Positions 44,648 through 53,900 of a DNA stretch of 64,000 bases are shown piece by piece. The stretch is taken from contig NZ_WARX01000001.1 in the NCBI RefSeq assembly GCF_009720385.1, forward strand, positions 1,461,353-1,525,352. The letters are read 5' to 3'. The notes below the pieces were generated by a model, which was not told the DNA's origin, made no database searches, and saw only the letters and a list, made by a program, of their open reading frames with translations. The DNA is from Catellatospora vulcania. GTDB lineage: Bacteria > Actinomycetota > Actinomycetes > Mycobacteriales > Micromonosporaceae. The number at the start of each line of letters is the position of its first letter. Positions within the stretch are counted from its first letter, which is position 1. The translations under genes were made by a program, and so were the position numbers.

Positions 44648-47449
44648 GTGCAGATCAGCAGACCCAGTTTGGACGCCGTCCCGCTGGGACCCTTCCGTGA
44701 CCTGGTAGACGCCCTGCACGAGCTCTATCTGCGCGCCGGTTGCCCGTCCGCACGAATGGTCAGCACCAGCATCTATCACGACCGGTCGCTGGAGGTCGTC
44801 TCACACGAGACCTACCGTGCCGCGCTACGCGGCGCCTACTTGCTCTCGTGGCCGAAGTATCACTCGATTATCGTCGATCTCAACAAGCGCACCCGGGCCC
44901 AGCGGAACGAGACCGAATTGGTCGCCGAGTTCCAATCACTGTGGGTCCGCGCGCAGGGGGACAGCCAGCGACCGACTCGTGCGGGGGAGACGACCACGGT
45001 GCCGAACTCACGCGCCGGGCGCGGCGTACCACCGCCGTCGCCCCGACCCGACTCGGCCGTGTCCTGGCCGGTGCAGAGCCTGCCCGGCCGCAACTCGTCC
45101 TTCTTCACCGGCCGACGGGCCGCCCTGGCCCGCATCCGCACCGCGTTCGAGCAGCACGCGCACACGACGGTCGTGCTGCACGGGGTCAGCGGGGCCGGCA
45201 AGACCCAGCTGGCCACCGAGTACGCGCACCGCTACGGCGAGAGCTACCCGATCGTGTGGTGGGTGCGCTGCGACGACGTCGACCAGGCGCGGGCGGGCAT
45301 GGCGGAGCTCGCCGCGCGGCTGGGGCTGGGCAACGGCTCCCCGGGCGACCGGTCGCTGGCCGAGCTGCGCCGCTACCTGGGCTCTCCCGAGGTGCCGCAC
45401 CTGCTGATCTTCGACGACGTGAACGGCGACCAGGAGCGGGCGATCCGCGACCTGCTGCCGACCGGCGGCGGCCACGTGATCCTGACGACCACCGACCGCG
45501 AGCTGCCGTACGACACCACGATGCTCGAGGTCGAGGTGCTCGACTTCGCGCCGGACGAGGCCAGCGAGTTCCTCTCCCGGCGGCGGCCCGGCATCACCGA
45601 CGCGGAGATCGCCGACATCATCGGGCTGGTCGGCCGGCTGCCGCTGGCCCTGGACATCGCGGCGCTGGGCGACCCGGCCGCGCTGCAGTCGCAGTACGCA
45701 CCGTCGGAGCCGGTCGTCACCGCGCTGACCGTCGCGCGGCAGGAACTGAGCGCCGAGCACCGGGAGGTGTGCGACCTGTTCGGCTGGTTCGGTCCGGCCC
45801 CGGTGCCGATCGCGCTGCTGCAGCGGGCCGGGGCGGGCATGGCGTCGCCGCTGGGCGCGACGTTGCGCAACCGGGTCGAGCTGCGCCGGGCGCTGCGCGC
45901 GCTGGCCAACTACGGCCTGATCCGGCTGGGTGAGCTCCAGGTCGAGATGACGCAGCTGGCCCGGCAGGCGCTGCGCAGTATCCTGCCGGCCGACGCCGAT
46001 GCGCACGCCCGCCATCAGGTGCACGAGATCCTGGCCCGAGCCGGCCTCGGCCCGCCGGGGGTCGCCCCGGCCGGTGAGTACCGGGAGATCGGCCGGCACG
46101 TGCAGCCGTCCCGGCTCGTCGAGTCCGCCAACCCTGACGCGCAGCGGCTGATCGCCGACCAGATCCGGTTCCGGGCCCTCGACGGCGACCTGACCGGGGC
46201 CGCGGACCTGGCCCGCCAGGCCGTCGCGGCTTGGCAGCAGCCCGGCTTCCTCGGCCCGGACCACGAACTGGTCCTGTCGGTGCAGGTGGAGCTGGCCGGC
46301 ACGCTGCGCGGGCTGGGGCAGTACGCGCAGGCCAGAACCCTGGCCGAGGATGTCGTACGCCGGTTGCAGGCCAGCCCGGCGCACGGGGCCGATCACGAGC
46401 TGACCCTCGCCGCCGTGGCAGGCGCCGCCACCGACCTGCTCGTGGCCGGCGACTACGCGCGGGCCGTGACGGCCAGCCGGGAGAACTACGACCGGTCCCG
46501 CGACGCCCTCGGCGCAGGGCACGCGCGCACCGCGGACAGCCGCCGCCGGCTCACCGCCAGCCTGCGCCACGCCGGCGCCTACTCCGAGGCCGCGGACCTG
46601 GACCTGCGCGACTTCCACCGGCTGGAGGCCGATGACACCGCCGCCACGGTGCGGGTCGCGTTCGCGCTGGCCGAGGACCAGGCCGGGCTCGGCCGCTACG
46701 ACCAGGCCCTGGAGCTGCTGGACCGTTACCTGCCGCTGGGCAGCCGCCTGCTCGGCGACGGCGACCTGGGCATGCTGGCCGCGCGCCGGACGGCCGCGGT
46801 GGCCAGGCGCCGCCTGGGCTGGCCGCAGGCGCTCGACGAGCTGGCCGAGCTGTACGTGCGCTGCGGCGAGATGCTCGACGGCTCCGACGCCCACCTGCTG
46901 TCGGTGACGGTCAGCTACGCCAACGCGCTGCGGGACGCCGGTGTCACGTCCCGGGCGGAGCGGCTGGTCATGAACGCCGTCGAGATCTACCGGGACAAGC
47001 TCTCCGACGATCACCCGCTGACCGCGGTGGCCCGGGTGAACCTCGCCGCCGTGCAACGCGCCCGCGGGCTCTGGTCGGCCGCGCGGGAGACCGGACGCCA
47101 CGCCGCGGATCAGCTCAACGTGATGCTGGGCGCGGATCACCCGTACTCGATCGCGGCGGCTGTCAACCACGCGACCGATCTGTCGCTGACCGGTGACCGG
47201 GCCGGGGCGGTGAAGGCGTCCCAGGCGGCGTACGCGACCGCCGCGAAGGTGCGCGGCCCCCAGCACCCGGAGACGCTCGCGGCGGGCACCAACCTGGCCC
47301 TGGACCTGATCGCGGTCGGCAGACCCGACGACGAGCTGCGTGAACAGATGCTCGCCGGCTGGCAGGAGCTGCTCGGCGAGCACGAGTTCGTCGCCCGCTG
47401 GGCGCGTGGCTCACGTGTCGAATGCGATCTCGACCCGATTCCGATCTGA
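44648..47449 (+). CDS. XRE-like / NB-ARC / TPR STAND ATPase (FxsT-like)
   Basis: A 933-residue protein from a GTG at 44648 with GGAG 8 nt upstream. Residues 8-105 form a degenerate helix-turn-helix of the actinobacterial type (LYLRAGCPSARMVS, then VSHETYRAALRGAYLLSW, then FQSLWVRAQ). The linker ends in SLPGRNSSFFTGR, the boundary phrase of FxSxx-system TPR proteins. NB-ARC: Walker A GVSGAGKT 179-186, Walker B HLLIFDDVN, sensor VILTTTDREL, LPLALDIAAL. TPR_12 repeats fill residues ~500-910. The gene is divergent from the hydrolase/caspase operon and precedes the peptide cassette on the same strand. Confidence 0.88.
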   Translation: MQISRPSLDAVPLGPFRDLVDALHELYLRAGCPSARMVSTSIYHDRSLEVVSHETYRAALRGAYLLSWPKYHSIIVDLNKRTRAQRNETELVAEFQSLWVRAQGDSQRPTRAGETTTVPNSRAGRGVPPPSPRPDSAVSWPVQSLPGRNSSFFTGRRAALARIRTAFEQHAHTTVVLHGVSGAGKTQLATEYAHRYGESYPIVWWVRCDDVDQARAGMAELAARLGLGNGSPGDRSLAELRRYLGSPEVPHLLIFDDVNGDQERAIRDLLPTGGGHVILTTTDRELPYDTTMLEVEVLDFAPDEASEFLSRRRPGITDAEIADIIGLVGRLPLALDIAALGDPAALQSQYAPSEPVVTALTVARQELSAEHREVCDLFGWFGPAPVPIALLQRAGAGMASPLGATLRNRVELRRALRALANYGLIRLGELQVEMTQLARQALRSILPADADAHARHQVHEILARAGLGPPGVAPAGEYREIGRHVQPSRLVESANPDAQRLIADQIRFRALDGDLTGAADLARQAVAAWQQPGFLGPDHELVLSVQVELAGTLRGLGQYAQARTLAEDVVRRLQASPAHGADHELTLAAVAGAATDLLVAGDYARAVTASRENYDRSRDALGAGHARTADSRRRLTASLRHAGAYSEAADLDLRDFHRLEADDTAATVRVAFALAEDQAGLGRYDQALELLDRYLPLGSRLLGDGDLGMLAARRTAAVARRRLGWPQALDELAELYVRCGEMLDGSDAHLLSVTVSYANALRDAGVTSRAERLVMNAVEIYRDKLSDDHPLTAVARVNLAAVQRARGLWSAARETGRHAADQLNVMLGADHPYSIAAAVNHATDLSLTGDRAGAVKASQAAYATAAKVRGPQHPETLAAGTNLALDLIAVGRPDDELREQMLAGWQELLGEHEFVARWARGSRVECDLDPIPI

Positions 47450-47534
47450 CCTGCCGGCGTGATTTGTCCGGCTGGCCTTTTTGTCACCTAGATGAACCTG
47501 AATGATCGCCAAACCTTGCCAAACCCGTGCCAGG
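47442..47534 (+). repeat. 93-bp promoter repeat, copy A
   Basis: 93 nt aligning without gaps to copy B at 47963-48055, about 84% identical (78 of 93). Conservation is concentrated at 47502-47534, which contains GCCAAAC, GCCAAAC and GCCAGG spaced by 10 and 11 bp, the phasing of an activator that binds one face of the helix. The first 8 bases overlap the end of the NB-ARC gene. It precedes the 69-residue membrane peptide by 140 nt. Confidence 0.88.
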
Positions 47535-47674
47535 GGCAGGCGTTCGACTAGACGGTCGTGTTCCACTCTGTCGCAGTTGGAGCTTCACATGTCGAACCGC
47601 GACATGGCAGGACGACGTGGCATCGCTGTCGCAAGCAGATCCACGTCCTCCGCTCCTCAAGCGAAAGGACCCTG

Positions 47675-47884
47675 GTGAGCACCGTACCGCCCGTGCCGAC
47701 GCGGCATCGCCAGCCGCGGCAAGAGAGCACTCCACGACGTTCCCGGCGTAATGTGAGCCAGCGCTGGACTCTGGCGGGCCTCGCGGCCGTTATCCTCGCC
47801 CTGGCCACCCTCGTCACCGCTCTCGCCGGCGGGTTCCGCACCGTCGTCATGACCGTGCTGGAGGCATTGAGCATGACGAGCTGA
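47675..47884 (+). CDS. Small single-helix membrane peptide beside the Fxs cassette
   Basis: 69 residues from a GTG at 47675 with GAAAGGA about 5-6 nt upstream. The N-terminal ~30 residues are highly basic (RHRQPRQES, RRSRRNVSQR) and the rest is one membrane helix (LAGLAAVILALATLVTALAGGF) with a short C-terminus ending LEALSMTS. It does not match the FxsA family but shares the 93-bp upstream element with the fxsA-like gene, so it is probably expressed under the same conditions. It could be a membrane target, anchor or immunity-like partner; this is inference. Confidence 0.6.
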   Translation: MSTVPPVPTRHRQPRQESTPRRSRRNVSQRWTLAGLAAVILALATLVTALAGGFRTVVMTVLEALSMTS

Positions 47885-47962
47885 CGTCACCGCGACGCCG
47901 TCGTCCGAGCAGGTGCGGTCGTCGTCACGGGCCGCACCCGCTCGGCGGGCAGCATCGTACGT

Positions 47963-48055
47963 CGATCTGACCCGCTGGCCCGATTTGGCCATCTAGCCTT
48001 TTTGCAACCCAGATGACCCTAAATGATCGCCAAACTTTGCCAAACCCGCGCCAGG
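47963..48055 (+). repeat. 93-bp promoter repeat, copy B
   Basis: Ungapped partner of copy A. The identical core at 48023-48055 keeps both GCCAAAC units and the third GCCAGG with the same 10- and 11-bp spacing. It ends 100 nt before the fxsA-like start. The remainder of the 47885-48154 gap shows no gene. Confidence 0.88.
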
Positions 48056-48154
48056 CAGCTGCCCGCATCGCGCCCGGATGATTAATTTGGTGCTGGGCGC
48101 GCCGTCTGGCACGCGAAGCCGTCCGCGCGGCGTGCCTGCCGTGCGGCAAGGTCG

Positions 48155-48358
48155 ATGGGAACCGTAATGGTCAAGGCTGAAACGATCTCCGAGCCTCCGG
48201 TCGCCGTCTGGTCGCCGCTGGTGGATCTTTCGGATCGTCCCCTGCTTGATGCGATCCAAGGTGGTGACGACGCCCTCGCGAGGGCGGCCCGCCGGGTGAT
48301 CAGCGCGCTGGACGACCCGGACGGGATCATCTCGGCCTTCCAGTCGTTCACCTCGTGA
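48155..48358 (+). CDS. fxsA: FxSxx-COOH-type precursor peptide with a doubled FxS end
   Basis: A 67-residue ribosomal peptide precursor. The core pattern VDLSDRPLLDAIQGGDD, ALARAARRVISALDDPDG, then IISAFQSFTS, matches the FxsA family, whose members end in Phe-x-Ser-x-x. Here the last six residues are FQSFTS, i.e. FxS-FxS, one residue longer than the usual end. An in-frame ATG at 48167 with GGGAA upstream is an equally good start (63 residues). The stop overlaps the radical SAM start (GTGA). The peptide is the expected substrate of the two enzymes that follow. Confidence 0.85.
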   Translation: MGTVMVKAETISEPPVAVWSPLVDLSDRPLLDAIQGGDDALARAARRVISALDDPDGIISAFQSFTS

Positions 48359-49611
48359 CCGTGCTGTCGGTCGGCGGCGCTGCGGCGACGCTGCGGCAGG
48401 CACAGCGCGCGGCCGCGCCGTGGCCGTACGCCGAGCTCGATCCGGAGCGGCTGCGCGCCGCCGGCTGGCGGCCCACTCCGATCCGCGACCTCATCCTCAA
48501 GATCCACCAGCGGTGCAATCTCGCCTGCGACTACTGCTACGTCTACGAGTCGACCGACCAGACCTGGCGCGACCGGCCGGCGGTCATGGCCGACGAGATC
48601 TGGCAGGCCGCGGTCGACAACCTGGCCCGCCACGCCACCACGCACGGCCTGCGCCGCGTCCAGGTGATCCTGCACGGCGGCGAGCCGCTGCTGTTCCGGC
48701 TCGACCGCATCGAGCGGCTCGTCGGCCACCTGCGCGCCCGGATGCCCGAGGGCACCGAGACCCGGGTCGGCATGCAGACCAACGGCGTGCTGCTCACCCG
48801 GCCCGTGGTGAGCCGCCTGGTCGACCTGCGCATCGCGGTCGGGGTCAGCGTGGACGGCACGGCCGAGGACCACGACCGGCACCGGCGCACCCACGCCGGC
48901 CGGGGCAGCTTCGCCGCCGTCGCCCGTGCCCTGGACCTGCTGCGCGAACCCGCCAACCGGCCCGCGTACGCCGGGATCCTGACCACCGTGTCACCCGACA
49001 CGGACCCGGTGCGCACCTTCGAGACGCTGTCCGCGTTCGAGCCACCGATGATCGACTTCCTGCTCCCGCACGCGAACTGGGGCGAACCGCCGACCCACGC
49101 CCGCCCCGGCGCGACCCCGTACGCCGACTGGCTGATCGCCGTGTTCGACCGCTGGTACGGCCGCAGCGAACCGGTCCGGATCCGGCTGTTCGACGACATC
49201 CTGGCCCTGCTGCTGGGCGGCGCGAGCGGCTCCGAGCAGGTCGGCCTCAGCCCGGCCGGCATGCTGGTGGTGGAGTCCGACGGGGCCCTGGAACAGGTCG
49301 ACGCGCTCAAGTCCGCCTACCCCGGCGCCGCCGCCACCGGCCTGGACGTGCGCCGCGACGAACTCGACGCGGTGTTCGACGACGCCGGTGTGGCCGCCCG
49401 CCAGCTCGGCCCGCAGGCCCTGTCCGGCGCCTGCCTGTCCTGCCCGGTCGTGCGCGTCTGCGGCGGTGGCCACTACGCCCACCGCTACCGCCCCGGCGAG
49501 GGCTTCCTGAACCCGTCGGTGTACTGCGACGACATGCGCCGGCTGATCGACCACGTGTCCGCGCGCGTCGCGGCGGACCTGCAACGCGCTGCCGCTTCGG
49601 AGAAACGATGA
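48355..49611 (+). CDS. fxsB: FxsB-type radical SAM/SPASM peptide-modifying enzyme
   Basis: A 418-residue enzyme. The radical SAM 4Fe-4S motif is C54-x3-C58-x2-C61 in HQRCNLACDYCYVY, with VILHGGEPLLF contacting SAM. A C-terminal SPASM region holds further Cys (ALSGACLSCPVVRVCGGGHY and a Cys in NPSVYCDDM). FxsB enzymes are known to modify FxsA-type peptides, and characterised homologues form side-chain crosslinks (cyclophanes) at aromatic residues. Many relatives are fused to an HExxH domain; here that domain is a separate protein overlapping by four bases (ATGA). Confidence 0.92.
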   Translation: MTVLSVGGAAATLRQAQRAAAPWPYAELDPERLRAAGWRPTPIRDLILKIHQRCNLACDYCYVYESTDQTWRDRPAVMADEIWQAAVDNLARHATTHGLRRVQVILHGGEPLLFRLDRIERLVGHLRARMPEGTETRVGMQTNGVLLTRPVVSRLVDLRIAVGVSVDGTAEDHDRHRRTHAGRGSFAAVARALDLLREPANRPAYAGILTTVSPDTDPVRTFETLSAFEPPMIDFLLPHANWGEPPTHARPGATPYADWLIAVFDRWYGRSEPVRIRLFDDILALLLGGASGSEQVGLSPAGMLVVESDGALEQVDALKSAYPGAAATGLDVRRDELDAVFDDAGVAARQLGPQALSGACLSCPVVRVCGGGHYAHRYRPGEGFLNPSVYCDDMRRLIDHVSARVAADLQRAAASEKR

Positions 49612-50939
49612 CGACGTTCCACGAGTTCGACCCGGACCAGTTCGCGGCGCTCGCCCGCGGTGACGGCGGCCCGCAGGCCATCACCGCGTTGCGGGCCGCG
49701 CAGCTCAGCCGCCACCTGCTGCTCATCGGGCACCTGCTGCGCCATTGGCCGGGCAGCACCGCCGAGCGCGACGCCGTCGCCGACACCCTGGAACGGGCCC
49801 GCCGCGCCGCGCCGGACCGGTTCGCCCATGTCGTGGGCGCGCCGCTGGTCGGCTCGTGGACCGGCATCGTGGTCCGTGCCACCGAGCGCGGCGTGGCGGC
49901 CGCCTCCGACTTCGGGCAGCTGTGCGGCATCGCCGCGGTCGCCGCCGCGGCCGCCGGCGTGCCCGCGGACCTGCCGGTCCCGGTGCGCGACGGCATGGTG
50001 TCCGTGCCCGGGCTCGGCGCGCTGGCGGTCGGCGACGCGGCGAGCGCGCGGCTGATCGCCGACGGTGGCCGGCTCACCGTCGCCGCCGAAGACCGTCAGG
50101 TGCCGCTGCCCGGCGGGTTCGCACCCACCGGGACGGCCTGGACGCAGCACACCGCCGGTGCGCCCGTGCCCGGGTGGCTGCCCGTCCACCGGCTGGCGGC
50201 GGCAGGCGCGCCCGGCATCGCCCTCGACGACGTCGACCCGTACCGCCACGGCCACCACGCGCCGCCCGCCGGCCGGCTCGACGACACGGAGGTCGCCCAC
50301 TGGCAGACGGTGTTCGCGCAGGCGTGGGCGATGCTGGCGCGCCGGATGCCCGGCCGGGCCGCGGAACTGGCCGCCGGGTTGCAGGTCCTGGTGCCGCTGG
50401 CGCAGACCGACCCGCACTCGGCACGCAGTGCCACCGTCAAGTACGCGTTCGGCGCGTTCGGGCTGACCCGTCCCGGCTCCGCGGCCGACCTCGTCGTCAC
50501 GATGGTGCACGAATTCCAGCATTCCAAGCTCAGCGGCATGCTCGACCTCGCCCCGATGAGCGACCCCGCTGACACCCGCCGGTTCTTCGCGCCGTGGCGC
50601 ACCGACCCGCGCCCGCTGGCCGGGCTGCTGCAGGGCGTCTACGCGTTCGTCGGCGTCGCCGACTCCTGGCGGGCGCTGCGCGCCGAGGACGGGCTGTCCG
50701 ACCTGGCCAGTGCCCGGTTCGCCGAGGCGCGGCTGCAGGTGGAGCGGGGGCTGGGCGCGGTGGAGGCGTCCGGGGCGCTCACCGACGCCGGGCTGCGGCT
50801 GGTCGCCGGGCTGCGTGAGCGCACGGACGAACTGCTGGCCGAGCCGCTGGACGCGGCCGTGGTCGCCGCGGCCGAGGAGGCGCTGAGCGACTCGCACCGC
50901 CAGTGGCTCGACCGCAACAAACAGCTCGTAGCCGGATGA
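49608..50939 (+). CDS. Stand-alone HExxH (alpha-KG-HExxH-type) peptide-modification enzyme
   Basis: A 443-residue protein with H301-E302-F-Q-H305 in VVTMVHEFQHSKL and a downstream acidic/His region, as in the HEXXH putative peptide-modification domain that accompanies FxsB. Characterised fused relatives bind Fe(II) and 2-oxoglutarate and beta-hydroxylate the peptide; the same reaction is the best guess here. The N-terminal ~250 residues include a region resembling the FxsB linker (FDPDQFAALARGDGG). Translationally coupled to fxsB. A bidirectional hairpin ends the cassette. Confidence 0.87.
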   Translation: MTTFHEFDPDQFAALARGDGGPQAITALRAAQLSRHLLLIGHLLRHWPGSTAERDAVADTLERARRAAPDRFAHVVGAPLVGSWTGIVVRATERGVAAASDFGQLCGIAAVAAAAAGVPADLPVPVRDGMVSVPGLGALAVGDAASARLIADGGRLTVAAEDRQVPLPGGFAPTGTAWTQHTAGAPVPGWLPVHRLAAAGAPGIALDDVDPYRHGHHAPPAGRLDDTEVAHWQTVFAQAWAMLARRMPGRAAELAAGLQVLVPLAQTDPHSARSATVKYAFGAFGLTRPGSAADLVVTMVHEFQHSKLSGMLDLAPMSDPADTRRFFAPWRTDPRPLAGLLQGVYAFVGVADSWRALRAEDGLSDLASARFAEARLQVERGLGAVEASGALTDAGLRLVAGLRERTDELLAEPLDAAVVAAAEEALSDSHRQWLDRNKQLVAG

Positions 50940-50945
50940 CCGCAC

Positions 50946-50984
50946 GCCGGCAGCCCGCCGCCGTGACGGTGGCGGGCTGCCGGC
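50946..50984. terminator. Bidirectional hairpin ending the peptide cassette
   Basis: GCCGGCAGCCCGCC pairs perfectly with GGCGGGCTGCCGGC (14 bp) with a further CCG/CGG pair inside. It separates the plus-strand fxs cassette from the convergent minus-strand STAND gene. Confidence 0.85.
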
Positions 50985-50994
50985 CCGGCGTTGC

Positions 50995-53900
50995 TCAGGT
51001 CGGGGGCGGTTCGATGTCGCCCTCGGTGCGCTCGTCGCGTTCGATCGCCTCCACCTCGGGGTGGGTCGCGCCCAGCGACTCACGCAGCGCCTGCAGCGAC
51101 GTGCGCCGCAGCCGGTCCGCTTCGGCGGTGCGGCCCACGGCACGCAGATCGTGGGCGAAGTTGATCCCGCGCATCAGCAGATACGGGTGCTCGGCACCGT
51201 TGCGGGCCTCGTGGCCGCCACCGGAGAGCATCTGGCTGACCTCGTACATCTTCTCCGACAGCTCGCACGCCGCGGCGTGCTCACCGGCCAGTGCGAGGTC
51301 GGTCGCGAACGACACGCCCGCGCACAGCGTGTACGGGTGGTTGGGCCCGAGCACCTCGCTGAAGTCGGTGTAGCAGGACTCGCCGAGGGCGCGCGCCTGG
51401 TCCCGCTCGTTCATCGTGCGCATCAGGATGGCCTGGTTGACCTTCGCGGCCAGCGTCAGCGGGTGACGCTCGCCGAAGTACTCGTTGTAGCGCGCCATCG
51501 CCTCGTCAAGTAGCTGCGCCGCCTCGTACGTGCCGCCGACCTGGCGCAGCACGTTGGCGTAGCTGACCGCGGCGGCGTTGGTGAACTCGTGCGTGTCGCC
51601 GAACCGGGACAGGGCGCGTTCGAAGTGCTCGCGCAGGATCCACCGGGCGTCGTCGAGGTAGCCGAGCTTGCGCAGCAGGATCGCGTACGTGCGCTCGGCC
51701 AGCAGCACCTGGCTGCTGCCCGCGCCCAGCGCCTCGGCCAGCGGCTCGCGCCACTGCTGGATCCAGTCCAGACCCGCCCGGTAGGCGCCCAGGCCGTAGT
51801 AGTTACGGGCCTGGTTGATGTAGGCCGCCAGGGCGCGCGGGTCGGTGCCGCCGGTGTCCTCCCAGTGGTTGGCGATCTCCCGGTCCTGTTCGAAGGCCTT
51901 GGCGAAGTCGCCGATCATCCGCAGGTCGACGGCGAGGTTGGCCTGCGCCCGCAGGGTGTAGGCCTCGGTCGCGTTGAACACCCGCCGGTGGCGCTCCAGC
52001 GACGCCGTGTCGAACTCCAGCGCGTCGTTGTAGCGGCCGGCGATACGCATGTCCCAGCCGACCTGGTTCGCGTGGATGAGGGTGAATTCGTGCATCTCGC
52101 CCAGGCGCGGGCTGGCGCACATCCGGTCGTAGGTTTCGCCGGCCAGGTCGGCCGCCTCGGTGGCCTTGCCGAGCACGCGCAGCGCGTTGGCCATCATGCT
52201 GCGGGCCCGCAGCGTCGACAGGCCGTTCGGGCCCAGCCCCGGGTCGTCGCTGGGCTTGGACCAGTGCTCGGCCGCCTCGGTGGCCAGCCGCAGGCTGTTC
52301 TCGTAGTCGCCGATCAGCCAGAGGTACCGGGTGTGGTCCAGCACCGTCTTGATCGCGCCCTCGTCCTCGGAATAGATCATCTGCGCGCGGTCGAGGTGCG
52401 GGCCCAGCTCCGCCTGCACGTCCAGGCCGCCCAGCTCGTCGGGGTCGCCGGGGTTGGCCTCGGCGAGCAGCCGCTGGGTGTTGCGCAGCGTGTCCTTGGC
52501 CCGGTCGGGCGGCAGGATGTCGCGCAGAATGTCCTGGACCAGGCGGTGCACCTGGATGCGCTGCGCCGGGTCGACCTTGGCCAGACCCCGGTTGTTCAGG
52601 TCGCGCACCACGCGGCTGAGCTTGACCGGATCGTTGAGGGTGCTGCGCAGCGGCTCGGTCACGTCGGCGGACCGGCCCCGGCTGAGCAGGCTCTGCGACA
52701 CCGGCTCACCGGACAGGAACGACAGCAGCTCGAACAGCTGCGCGCTGGCCGGGGCCGTCTCCCGCAGCGTCTCGCTGGCCAGCGTGACGAACGCGGTCAC
52801 GGTCACCGGGTAGCCGTAGGGCTTGGACTCCGACAGCAGGTCGGTGCGGCTGTGGCTGTCCAGCAGCTCGATGTACTCGCTCACCGGCATCGCCGTCGAC
52901 CGGCACCACAGCGCCGCCTGCTCCAGCGCCAGCGGCAGGTCACCGAGCTTCTCCGCCAGCGCGTTCGCCTCGCCCGGACGCATGTGCAGGCCGCGGCCCT
53001 CGAGCATCTGGATGCTCTCCTCGCGCGGGAACACGTTGACCTCGATGGGCCGGCCGACCGTACCCCACTCCGGGTTGCGGGTCGTCACGATGACGTGGCC
53101 GCCGGTCGCGGGCAGCAGCGGCTTGAGCGCGTCTGGGTCGTCGGCGTTGTCATACACGAGCAGCCACGGCACGCGCAGGCCGGCGAGCGCGTCGAGCACG
53201 GTGCGGGCGGTCTGCTGCCGGTCCTCGGTCACGGTCAGGCGCAGCGTCTCGGCGAGCTGGGTCAGCGCGCCGAGCACGGTCGCGGTGCGCTCGGCGGGGA
53301 TCCACCACACCACCTCGTAGTCGTCCAGGTGGCGGTAGAGGTATTCGACGACCAGCTGCGTCTTGCCGACACCGCCGAGGCCGTGGATCGTCGGCGGCAG
53401 CACGGCCGCCTGCGCGCCGCTGCTGAGCACGTCGGACAGCTGGTCCAGCAGCTCGTTGCGGCCGGTGAAGTTACGGTTGCGGATCGGCACGCCGCCGCCG
53501 ACCACCCGGGTCTCCGAACGCCGGGAACTCGGCGTGCGCGGCGAGGGCGGGGTGAACGCGGGCGGGCCGGCCAGCGGGCCCGCGCCGCCGCGCAGCAGCA
53601 CCAGCTCCGCGAGGTCGACGCCCAGGCCGCCGGCGACGGTGTCCACCCACGTGCGCAGGCCGTCGGCGATCGGACCGGTCAGCAGCTCCGACAGCCGGCT
53701 GGCGAACGCCAGCACCTGGGGCACGCCGTCCTCGGGGATCGGCAGGCCCTCCATGATCCGGATGGCGCCGGCCGTGTCGCGCCAGGTGCGCATCGAGTAC
53801 AGCTGCTCGGCGCCGCCGAGGCCGTCGACGGCTTCGGCGACCTGGTTGGCGGCGAGGTTCGACAGCAGGCTGCGCAGGTGGTCGCGGTCCGGTCCGGACA

